Positions 5,633 to 12,378 of a stretch of DNA of 21,655 nucleotides are shown piece after piece. The notes under the pieces were generated by a model. That model did not search any database. It had not been told where the DNA came from and saw only the letters and a list, made by a program, of their open reading frames with translations. This DNA comes from CAZOOA01 sp964581355 (GTDB lineage: Bacteria > Bacillota > Dethiobacteria > DTU022 > UBA8154). Location of the stretch: NCBI GenBank assembly GCA_964581355.1, contig CAZOOA010000052.1, forward strand, positions 1 through 21,655, given 5' to 3'. The position numbers and the translations under genes are program-made. The first letter of the stretch is position 1, and each line of letters starts with the position of its first letter.

Positions 5633-8242
5633 ATGATGTTTATGTTTGGACGGTTTACGGAAAGCGCACAACAGGTTCCCATGTATGCACATAAGGAAGC
5701 CGTAAGACTAAACCATAACTATATTGGGGCAGAACACCTTCTGTTAGGACTTTTAAGAGAAGGTTCCAGCCCGGCTGCCCAGGTGCTCCAGGACATGGGA
5801 TTAGACCTGGAGACAGTGCGTTCCGAAGTGGAAAAAATAACAGGGCAAGAAGAACAGAAAGCAGCGCAAGCCAAGAAGATGGATTTTGACTCCAGCGCCA
5901 AAAATGCCATCGGCTTCGCCATTGAGGAAGGTTTCAACCTGGGCCATAATTACGTCGGCCCGGAACACCTTTTGCTGGGGCTGCTTAAAGAAGGGGGCAG
6001 CGTTGCCGGCCAGGTGCTGAACAACCTGGGTGTTGATCCAGAGCAGTTCCGCAAAGATCTGATTTACCAGGTAGTGGGCAGCACCCAAGGACAGCAGCAC
6101 AGCTGTACAAGCTGCCAGCAAACTCAAAAGACCAACCCTATCCTGGATGAATTCGGGTACGAGCTCACCAGGCTGGCCAGGGAAGGGAAATTGGACCCGG
6201 TTATCGGACGGGAAAATGAGCTGGAACGGATTATCCAGGTACTGAGCAGGCGGACGAAAAACAACCCCTGCCTGGTAGGGGAAGCAGGTGTAGGAAAAAC
6301 CGCCATTGTAGAAGGACTGGCCCAGCGAATTGTCGATGGCAATGTGCCGGGAAACCTGCAGGATAAAAGGGTCTTCACCCTGGAACTGTCCTCTCTGATT
6401 GCCGGAACCAAGTACAGAGGCGAGTTTGAAGAGAGGATGAACCGGCTGGTAAAAGAGGTAACCCAGGATGAAAGTGTGATTCTGTTTATCGACGAAATCC
6501 ACACCATCATCGGGGCCGGGGCCTCGGAAGGAGCAATGGATGCTTCCAACGTCCTAAAGCCTGCCCTGTCCAGGGGTGAAATGCAGCTAATCGGCGCCAC
6601 GACAATGAATGAATTCCGCAAGCATATTGAACGGGATGCAGCTTTGGAAAGGCGCTTTCAACCGGTTCCGGTGGATGAACCCACAGCGGAAGAAAGCCTG
6701 GAAATCTTGAAGAAACTGCGCCATTGCTATGAAGCACACCACCGGGTGACCATCACTGATGAAGCCCTGGAAACAGCTGTAACAATGGGAGCCCGCTACA
6801 TCCAGGACCGCTACCTGCCCGACAAGGCCATCGACCTGGTCGATGAAGCGGCTTCAAGGGTCAGGATGTACCAGAAATCATCCTATCCCGGCTTTGAAGA
6901 AATTGAAGCCTGGCAGGAAATTGAAGAATTAAAGGATAAAATGGAACGGATACGCAAAGAAAAGGAAACAGCCGCTCAGGCACAGGATTACGAAGAGGCC
7001 GCCCGGCTGAGGGATGAAGAACAGCAGTTAGAAGTAGAGTTAAGCTCATTAGAGCAGGCAGCTGTAGGGAAGGAAGCTGTAGCGGCCGGCAAGGAATGTG
7101 CTCTCCCGGGTGAAGCAGCCGCTTATCCAGCCAACCAGGGAGACTCATCCAACCAGGAAGCTGTAGTTACAGAAGAAGCCATTGCCCATGTTGTTTCCAG
7201 CTGGACCGGCATCCCGGTCAAAAAGTTGAACGAGGAAGAATCGGCCCGGCTCTTGCAGATGGAAGACATCTTGCATGACAGGGTCGTGGGACAGCACGAA
7301 GCAGTGACAGCTGTTTCCAAAGCCATCCGCCGGGGCAGGGTCGGCCTGAAGGACCCGGCCAGGCCTACAGGTTCCTTCATGTTCCTGGGACCGACCGGTG
7401 TAGGTAAAACCGAGCTGGCACGCACCCTGGCAGAAGTGCTCTTTGGAGATGAAAACGCGATTATTCGGCTGGATATGTCCGAATACATGGAAAGACACTC
7501 CACTTCCCGCCTGGTAGGTTCCCCTCCCGGATATGTGGGTTATGACGAGGGAGGGCAGCTGGCGGAGAAGGTCCGGCGTCAACCATACAGCATTATCCTG
7601 CTGGATGAGATTGAAAAAGCCCATCCCGACGTTTTCAATATGCTGCTGCAGATCCTGGAGGACGGTCGCCTGACGGACGGACAGGGGCGGACCGTGGACT
7701 TTAGAAATACCGTGGTCATCATGACATCAAACGTGGGCGCCGGTTCGATTAAAAAACAGCCGGCCATGGGCTTCAAAGCGGCAGAAGAAGATAAGGAATA
7801 CCAGGATATGAAAGCAAGACTCCTGGAAGAATTACGCCGCACCTTCCGGCCGGAGTTCTTGAACAGGCTGGATGATATTATCGTCTTCCATTCCTTAACT
7901 GAAGAAGAACTGGCCCAGATTGTAGAGCTAATGCTAAAAGACCTTTCCGGGCGAATGGAAGAACTGGGCTACAACCTGGAAGTCAGCCCCGAGGTAAGAG
8001 AAGCCCTGACCCGGGAAGGCTATGACCCGGAATACGGGGCCCGTCCCCTGCGAAGGGTAATCCAAAAACGCCTGGAAGATGACCTCTCCGAGGAAATCTT
8101 AAAAGGCAGCTACCAGGCTGGCGACACCGTTGAAGTCTACATGGAAGAAGATGAAGGAGAGCAGAACGTGGCCTTCCAAAAAAAGCAGCCTGACAACGCA
8201 GAGAACCACCAGGATATGGCAACGGTAGAGCAGAACAGGTAA
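5633..8242 (+). CDS. clpC: ATP-dependent Clp protease ATP-binding subunit ClpC
   Basis: An 869-residue HSP100 unfoldase that forms a hexamer and feeds substrates to ClpP. In order: double Clp N-domain (residues about 4-150), D1 AAA+ with GEAGVGKT (216-223) and Walker B ILFIDEIH, a middle region with a UVR motif (QAQDYEEAARLRDEE, around 450), and D2 AAA+ with GPTGVGKT (586-593) and Walker B IILLDEIEKAH. The ClpP-docking loop is probably AMGFK. AAGGAG lies six bases before the ATG. It is longer than typical ClpC (about 810), because of an Ala/Glu-rich insert after the UVR motif and an acidic/Gln-rich tail. A CxxC pair (HSCTSCQ) lies in the N-domain to D1 linker. It stands alone here without ctsR-mcsA-mcsB, but the promoter carries a CtsR-like box and a terminator follows. 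Confidence 0.96.
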   Translation: MMFMFGRFTESAQQVPMYAHKEAVRLNHNYIGAEHLLLGLLREGSSPAAQVLQDMGLDLETVRSEVEKITGQEEQKAAQAKKMDFDSSAKNAIGFAIEEGFNLGHNYVGPEHLLLGLLKEGGSVAGQVLNNLGVDPEQFRKDLIYQVVGSTQGQQHSCTSCQQTQKTNPILDEFGYELTRLAREGKLDPVIGRENELERIIQVLSRRTKNNPCLVGEAGVGKTAIVEGLAQRIVDGNVPGNLQDKRVFTLELSSLIAGTKYRGEFEERMNRLVKEVTQDESVILFIDEIHTIIGAGASEGAMDASNVLKPALSRGEMQLIGATTMNEFRKHIERDAALERRFQPVPVDEPTAEESLEILKKLRHCYEAHHRVTITDEALETAVTMGARYIQDRYLPDKAIDLVDEAASRVRMYQKSSYPGFEEIEAWQEIEELKDKMERIRKEKETAAQAQDYEEAARLRDEEQQLEVELSSLEQAAVGKEAVAAGKECALPGEAAAYPANQGDSSNQEAVVTEEAIAHVVSSWTGIPVKKLNEEESARLLQMEDILHDRVVGQHEAVTAVSKAIRRGRVGLKDPARPTGSFMFLGPTGVGKTELARTLAEVLFGDENAIIRLDMSEYMERHSTSRLVGSPPGYVGYDEGGQLAEKVRRQPYSIILLDEIEKAHPDVFNMLLQILEDGRLTDGQGRTVDFRNTVVIMTSNVGAGSIKKQPAMGFKAAEEDKEYQDMKARLLEELRRTFRPEFLNRLDDIIVFHSLTEEELAQIVELMLKDLSGRMEELGYNLEVSPEVREALTREGYDPEYGARPLRRVIQKRLEDDLSEEILKGSYQAGDTVEVYMEEDEGEQNVAFQKKQPDNAENHQDMATVEQNR

Positions 8243-8288
8243 AAGCAGAAAGGAAATGCTGCCAAAATAATAATTTCCAAAAAACCCC

Positions 8289-8333
8289 GCCAGGGAAAAA
8301 CCGTCAAAGGTCACTTTCCCTGGCTTTTTCTTT
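8289..8333 (+). terminator. Rho-independent terminator of clpC
   Basis: Perfect 10 bp arms GCCAGGGAAA (8289-8298) and TTTCCCTGGC (8315-8324) enclose a 16-base loop and are followed directly by TTTTTCTTT. It lies 46 bases after the clpC stop and separates it from the coat protein genes. Confidence 0.9.
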
Positions 8334-8424
8334 GCATAAAAAGCTTCCCGATGCAAAAAATAATACCGCTTCCAGGTTTTTATTGCCGTATAAACTATAA
8401 TAAAACGTTAAAGGGGGTTTTTCA

Positions 8425-8607
8425 ATGCAGTTGAACCAGCAAGAATTGCAAAACCTGAGGCACCTGATCGGTTCTCACGACACCGCATCCAGAAAGCTGG
8501 AAGAATTCGCCCAGCAGTGCAACGATTCGCAGTTGAAACAGATGTTTCAACAGTCGGCCCAGTCGGCCAAGTCAACCCGTCAAAAACTCATTTCATTTTT
8601 ACAATAA
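8425..8607 (+). CDS. Small helical protein, spore coat (CotF/ferritin-like) related
   Basis: A 60-residue, Gln-rich, all-helical protein. The start is supported by AAAGGGGG upstream of the ATG. The pattern (an LNQQELQNLRHLI helix, then NDSQLKQMFQQSAQS, then TRQKLISFLQ) resembles the short ferritin-like coat-associated proteins that Clostridia encode next to a CotF-family gene, and one follows 19 bases downstream with its own AAGGAG. The pair is probably one transcript. A TATAAACTA sequence at 8390-8398 resembles a SigE/SigK -10, which would suit expression in the mother cell, but this is weak. No enzymatic residues are evident. Family call from pattern and context rather than a diagnostic motif. 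Confidence 0.65.
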   Translation: MQLNQQELQNLRHLIGSHDTASRKLEEFAQQCNDSQLKQMFQQSAQSAKSTRQKLISFLQ

Positions 8608-8626
8608 CGAAAGGAGACAAAAAAGC

Positions 8627-8872
8627 ATGCAGGAAAAAGACATGGTAAATGATGTGCTCTCCATGGTAAACAGCGGTTTAACGGCCTACGCCAGTTCTAT
8701 CGCCCAGTCTTCCAACCAGCAGTTAAGGCAGACCTTGCAGCAGATACGCAATTCCGACGAGCAATTTCAGTACCAGCTGTACCAGTTTGCCGAGCAAAAA
8801 GGCTACTACCAGCCAGCACAGCAGGCTTCAACCCAGGAGATCCAGCAAATCAGGTCCGTTTTTTCCGGTTAG
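8627..8872 (+). CDS. CotF-family spore coat protein
   Basis: An 81-residue protein of the coat F type, a small helical family found in spore coats of Bacilli and Clostridia. Visible features are the N-terminal MQEKDMVNDVLSMVNSGLTAY helix region, then SSNQQLRQTLQQIRNSDEQ, then FAEQKGYYQPA and a C-terminal QEIQQIRSVFSG. The family hallmark QLRxxLQQIRNxDE followed by GYYxPA is clear. AAGGAG precedes the ATG. It is downstream of another small helical protein and presumably co-transcribed with it. A terminator lies at 9082-9126. Presence of the pair is the best evidence here that the organism sporulates. The specific coat layer or role cannot be told. Confidence 0.82.
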   Translation: MQEKDMVNDVLSMVNSGLTAYASSIAQSSNQQLRQTLQQIRNSDEQFQYQLYQFAEQKGYYQPAQQASTQEIQQIRSVFSG

Positions 8873-8942
8873 CTCTGCAGCCAAGACAAGGCAGCGTTGC
8901 CTGATTCCAGGCTTCAGGGAAGGGCAGGGTAGAGCATAAAGA

Positions 8943-8974
8943 TACATTCCCTACAGAAGGTACATTCCCTACAG
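8943..8974. repeat. 14 bp direct repeat TACATTCCCTACAG, 18 bp period
   Basis: Two identical copies lie at 8943-8956 and 8961-8974, separated by four bases (AAGG). They are in the trailer of the coat gene pair. Function is unknown; it may be a slippage duplication. Confidence 0.8.
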
Positions 8975-9081
8975 GCAGCTGCTGTCAAAGAGTGCTGCCG
9001 GGAATAATGATCTTCACCCTGGAAAATGGATAAACGGGAAAACTGTTATTTCGAAGTATAGTAAATTAAATGGCAGGAAAG

Positions 9082-9126
9082 AAGGCGTTTTGTGCAGGTT
9101 GACTGCCCTAAAACGCCTTTTCTTTT
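9082..9126 (+). terminator. Rho-independent terminator after the coat gene pair
   Basis: Perfect 10 bp arms AAGGCGTTTT (9082-9091) and AAAACGCCTT (9110-9119) have a further GCAG/CTGC pairing inside the loop and are followed by TTTCTTTTCC. It is the only good terminator between the coat genes and rlmD. Confidence 0.85.
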
Positions 9127-9323
9127 CCTGTACCAGGTGATTGACGAACAGCATAGGCTCCAAAGCAGCGGTTTGACCTGCCGCTCGGCCGGTGCAAGGT
9201 GCAAATTGACACCCCGGAACAGGCATGATAATCTTGAGCTAATAATTCAGAAGAAGCAACATGCATCGCCAGCAGCAAAAAAAGAAAAAACCAGGTTGGA
9301 AACAACAGGAATCCCTTTAGCTT

Positions 9324-9485
9324 ATGCTTGAACTTGAGCAAAAAATTGAGCAGGATTTTATGAAACACAGCGGAAGGTTATCAGAATATACCGTCCGGTA
9401 TCCCCGGTGCCCTCAGTCAGAGGTTATCCTTATCAGGGATGGACAAGCCTTCTGCCCCAGGAAACCTTCCCGAAGGAGCAGGTAG
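9324..9485 (+). CDS. Possible small protein in frame upstream of rlmD (53 aa)
   Basis: ATG at 9324 opens a 53-codon frame ending in TAG at 9483-9485, directly abutting the rlmD ATG and in the same reading frame. The peptide has two Cys-Pro dipeptides (YPRCPQSEV and GQAFCPRKP) and a basic tail. Ribosome binding is weak for 9324 (AGGA, 12 bases away). An internal ATG at 9360 has AGGA four bases upstream, giving 41 residues. No family is recognised. The rlmD ribosome binding site lies inside its 3' end, so it could be a coupled leader ORF. It may equally be chance. Confidence 0.35.
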   Translation: MLELEQKIEQDFMKHSGRLSEYTVRYPRCPQSEVILIRDGQAFCPRKPSRRSR

Positions 9486-10796
9486 ATGCAAAAAGTCAAG
9501 ATAGAAATAACCGATTTAAACAGCGCTGGAGAAGGCGTAGGCCGACTGGCCTCGGGGAAAGTCATTTTCATCCCCTATGCCCTGCCCGGAGAAAAAGTCA
9601 CAGCAGTCGTTGCCGAAGAAAAGAAAAACCGGGCCAGGGGGCACTTGGAGGATATCCTGTTTTTGTCCCCCTACCGCCGGGAACCACCCTGTCCCCTCTT
9701 TTACTTCTGCGGGGGCTGCGCCCTGCAGCACCTGGACTATGAACAACAGCTGGAATGGAAAAGAATGAACGTCCGGGAAAGCCTGGCCCGGCTAGGGAAA
9801 GTCCACGACGTGCAAGTGCAGCCCGTTTTAGGCGCACCGTCTCCTTTCCATTACCGGAACAAGATTACCCTGCACTGGAGACAGCAGCAAAATAAAAAAA
9901 CCCTGCTGGGTTTTTACAGTTTGGGAAGCCATGAGCCTGTAGAGACAAAACACTGTTTACTGGCAGCAAAGCCGATCAATGATGCGCTGAAAGCGCTGCA
10001 CGAGATGCTGGACGGAGTCGAGTTGTCCGGAGAGGCAAAAACAGGCAAGAAACAGATCACCCTGCGCCACACCCTCTCCAGGGACGAAATCATGTTGGTC
10101 TTCTCTACACCGGAAGGGGCAGAGCGTGGGTTGCTGCAGAAAATCCCGGAGCTGAAGGAAAAAATCCCCGCCCTGGCCTCCATCTGGCATTTTTCCGGGA
10201 AACAGGCTCTGCACCGTTGGGGGCAGCGGCAACTCCAGGAACAGCTGCTGCACTGCACCTTTTCCCTGGGGCCCCAGGCCTTTTTCCAGGTCAACCCGCA
10301 GCAGGCAGCGCGCCTGTTCCACGAGGCCTTGAAACGGCTCGATCAGGCGCCGTATTTGAAAGGCCTGGCCGATCTGCACTGCGGCACAGGGGTAATGGCT
10401 CTGCTGGCTGCTGACCGTGCAGAACAGGTTTACGGCATGGATTCCTTCGGGCCTGCTGTAGAAGACGCCCGCAGCAACGCCCGGGCCAACGGCATCGACC
10501 ATGCCAACTTTCTAAAAGGGACCGCGGAAAAAGTTCTGCCGGAGCTGCTCCACAGTTCTACCGTGGAGGCAGCCCTGCTGAACCCGCCCCGCCAGGGCTG
10601 CTCCCAGGCCCTGCTAAACACCCTGACCCGGGCCGGAATCCCGCGGCTGATCTATATTTCCTGCAACCCGGCCACCTTAAGCCGGGACCTGCAGCATTTC
10701 ACAGCCCAGGGCTACCAGGCAGGCCCCGTCCAGCCGGTGGACATGTTTCCACAAACCCCTCACGTGGAATGTGTAGTATTGATCTCGAGAGTTTAA
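9486..10796 (+). CDS. rlmD: 23S rRNA (uracil-C5)-methyltransferase, RlmD/RlmCD type
   Basis: A 436-residue SAM-dependent RNA m5U methyltransferase of the TrmA/RumA family. Residues 1-58 are a TRAM RNA-binding domain (ITDLNSAGEGVGRL). A 4Fe-4S ligand set follows: CPLFYFCGGC near residues 73-82, plus a later Cys in ETKHCLL. The methylase core has SAM motif DLHCGTGVMALL, the NPPRQG motif, the catalytic Cys in YISCNPATLSRD, and the base Glu in HVECVVL. NPPR replaces the more usual DPPR; I believe the family signature tolerates Asn. AAGGAG lies seven bases before the ATG. In Gram-positive bacteria one such enzyme (RlmCD) can modify two uracils of 23S rRNA, so the exact site is not determined. It converges with the sulfhydrylase gene downstream. 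Confidence 0.9.
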   Translation: MQKVKIEITDLNSAGEGVGRLASGKVIFIPYALPGEKVTAVVAEEKKNRARGHLEDILFLSPYRREPPCPLFYFCGGCALQHLDYEQQLEWKRMNVRESLARLGKVHDVQVQPVLGAPSPFHYRNKITLHWRQQQNKKTLLGFYSLGSHEPVETKHCLLAAKPINDALKALHEMLDGVELSGEAKTGKKQITLRHTLSRDEIMLVFSTPEGAERGLLQKIPELKEKIPALASIWHFSGKQALHRWGQRQLQEQLLHCTFSLGPQAFFQVNPQQAARLFHEALKRLDQAPYLKGLADLHCGTGVMALLAADRAEQVYGMDSFGPAVEDARSNARANGIDHANFLKGTAEKVLPELLHSSTVEAALLNPPRQGCSQALLNTLTRAGIPRLIYISCNPATLSRDLQHFTAQGYQAGPVQPVDMFPQTPHVECVVLISRV

Positions 10797-10853
10797 AAAA
10801 GGTGAATAATCCATCACAGACAATGCTTTATATCATTTAGTCCAAGGGATGGG

Positions 10854-12167
10854 TCATTCCTGGCTTTTTTGGATCGCCTGGTCCAGGTCGGCGATTATAT
10901 CTTCCACTGTTTCCAGCCCAACCGAAAGGCGGATATAGTCGTCGGTAACGCCGGTGGAGTGCTGCTCTTCTTTGGTCAGCTGCTGATGGGTTGTAGAGGC
11001 CGGGTGGATGATCAGGCTCTTGGCATCGCCGATATTGGCCAGGTGAGAAAGCAGTTGTACCGAGTTGATCAGCTTAATCCCCGCATCGCGCCCGCCTTTG
11101 ATTCCAAAGCCGATAATGGCCCCGAACCCGTCTTTCAAGAACCTCTTGGCGCGGTCATGATCCGGGTGGCTGGGCAACCCCGGGTAATTGACCCAGGTTA
11201 CCGCCGGGTGTTCTTCCAGCCAGCGGGCTACATTCAGGGCGTTTTTCGAATGCTCCCTCATTCTCAGCGGCAGGGTTTCCAGGCCCTGCAAAAACAGAAA
11301 GGCATTAAAGGGTGAAAGGGCCGGCCCCATGTCCCGCAACAGCTGCACCCGGGCCTTCATAATATAGGCAATGCCCGGGACCACAGCCCCGTCGTGCCGG
11401 CCGAATGCCTCCCAGTAGCTGACACCGTGGTAAGAGGGGTCGGGGTCCACTAACTCGGGGAATTTCCCGTTGTTCCAGTTAAAGTTACCCGAATCAACGA
11501 TAGCCCCACCGATACTGGTCCCATGGCCCCCGATAAACTTGGTCAGGGAATAAACAACGATATCAGCACCCAGATCAAAAGGGTTGAACAGGGGAGGCGG
11601 CGATACGGTGTTATCCACGATAAAGGGAATCCCGTGCTTACGGGCTACCCGGGCAATGGCGGGAAAATCGTCCACGTTATTCTTGGGGTTGCCGATGGAT
11701 TCCAGATAAACCAACCGGGTGTTTTCGTCGATTGCCCGCTCCACCTGGGCCGGGTCCGAGGAATCGACAAATCGGGCCTCGATTCCCAGGCGGGAAAAAG
11801 TATAATGGAAAAGATTGTAGGTGCCACCGTACAGGTAACTGGTGGAAACGATGTTCTGCCCGGAGGAGGTGATATTCAGGACAGCCAGGGTAATGGCTGC
11901 CTGCCCTGAAGCCAGGGACAGGGCACCGGCACCCCCGCTCATCTCTGCCAGGCGTTTTTCCAGCACATCGTTGGTCGGGTTCATCATGCGGGAATAAATA
12001 TTGCCGAACTCCTCCAGCCCAAACAGGCTGGCCGCATGCTCCACGGAGTCAAAAACATAAGACGTTGTCTGGTAAATTGGAACTGCCCGGGCATTGGTCG
12101 CCGGATCAGGGGCCTGCCCACCGTGCAGTGCAGCAGTTTCAATCCCTTTTTTGTTTGTCTCGCTCAC
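10854..12167 (-). CDS. metY: O-acetylhomoserine sulfhydrylase (PLP-dependent)
   Basis: About 437 residues, Cys/Met-metabolism PLP fold. The family converts O-acetylhomoserine plus sulfide to homocysteine. Visible motifs are ALHGGQAPDPATNARAVPIY at the N-terminus, the YSRMMNPT cofactor and phosphate region, SGQAAI, FIVDNTVSPP (PLP pyridine Asp), and VYSLTKFIGGHG with the Schiff-base Lys near residue 210. The C-terminus has VTDDYIRLSVGLE. Length and the STxGGAIVDSGNF-like segment favour MetY over cystathionine enzymes. The frame extends to a TTG at 12200, but GTG at 12167 is preferred: AGGAGG lies eight bases upstream and the protein then begins at the usual place. A strong promoter at 12262-12290 drives it alone. 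The leader of under 100 nt is too short for an S-box with its terminator. Homoserine acetyltransferase is not nearby. Confidence 0.92.
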   Translation of the reverse strand: MSETNKKGIETAALHGGQAPDPATNARAVPIYQTTSYVFDSVEHAASLFGLEEFGNIYSRMMNPTNDVLEKRLAEMSGGAGALSLASGQAAITLAVLNITSSGQNIVSTSYLYGGTYNLFHYTFSRLGIEARFVDSSDPAQVERAIDENTRLVYLESIGNPKNNVDDFPAIARVARKHGIPFIVDNTVSPPPLFNPFDLGADIVVYSLTKFIGGHGTSIGGAIVDSGNFNWNNGKFPELVDPDPSYHGVSYWEAFGRHDGAVVPGIAYIMKARVQLLRDMGPALSPFNAFLFLQGLETLPLRMREHSKNALNVARWLEEHPAVTWVNYPGLPSHPDHDRAKRFLKDGFGAIIGFGIKGGRDAGIKLINSVQLLSHLANIGDAKSLIIHPASTTHQQLTKEEQHSTGVTDDYIRLSVGLETVEDIIADLDQAIQKSQE

Positions 12168-12261
12168 ATTTGACGCCTCCTCATTTGCAAATAAGTCCAA
12201 CTGTTCAAGACCAATTGACTATTAAATCTATTATTTTAGTAGTTAATATAATATTATTGCT

Positions 12262-12290
12262 ATTTTACTGGTTAATTGGCTGTATGTCAA
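12262..12290 (-). promoter_or_regulatory. Sigma-A promoter of metY
   Basis: On the minus strand a perfect TTGACA (12290-12285) is followed by 17 bases and TAAAAT (12267-12262). Transcription should start near 12255, about 88 bases before the GTG. An imperfect inverted repeat, CCAATTAAC in the spacer (12279-12271) and GTCAATTGG downstream of the start (12219-12211), brackets the promoter. Confidence 0.82.
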
Positions 12291-12302
12291 TTCATCCCTG
12301 GA

Positions 12303-12348
12303 AAATAAAAAAGCCGGGCTGTTATGATTACTGAGTGAAGCCCGACTT
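12303..12348 (-). terminator. Rho-independent terminator of the namZ-like gene
   Basis: On the minus strand, arms AAGTCGGGCT (12348-12339) and AGCCCGGCTT (12320-12311) pair over 10 bp with one G-T and are followed by TTTTTTATTT. It lies just after the stop at 12379 and insulates the metY promoter. Confidence 0.9.
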
Positions 12349-12378
12349 TAAAAAATAGCTGTAACAAAGGTGGCTTCG

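Larger units (their letters stand above)
8873..9323. other. Non-coding region between the coat genes and the rlmD unit
   Basis: No convincing gene on either strand. It contains a 14 bp direct repeat (8943-8974), a terminator (9082-9126) and otherwise unremarkable sequence. A minus-strand hydrophobic frame starting at 9368 lacks a ribosome binding site and is treated as chance. Confidence 0.55.

Noticed and set aside
5473..5682. 69-residue minus-strand frame across the 127 bp inverted-repeat segment, considered as a transposase fragment
   Set aside because: No transposase motif; it overlaps the clpC start on the other strand.
9108..9368. 86-residue minus-strand frame with a signal-like N-terminus
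   Set aside because: No ribosome binding site, overlaps a terminator and the candidate small ORF, and its C-terminal half looks random.
12168..12262. SAM (S-box) or T-box riboswitch ahead of metY
   Set aside because: The leader is under 100 bases with no terminator hairpin and no recognisable core.
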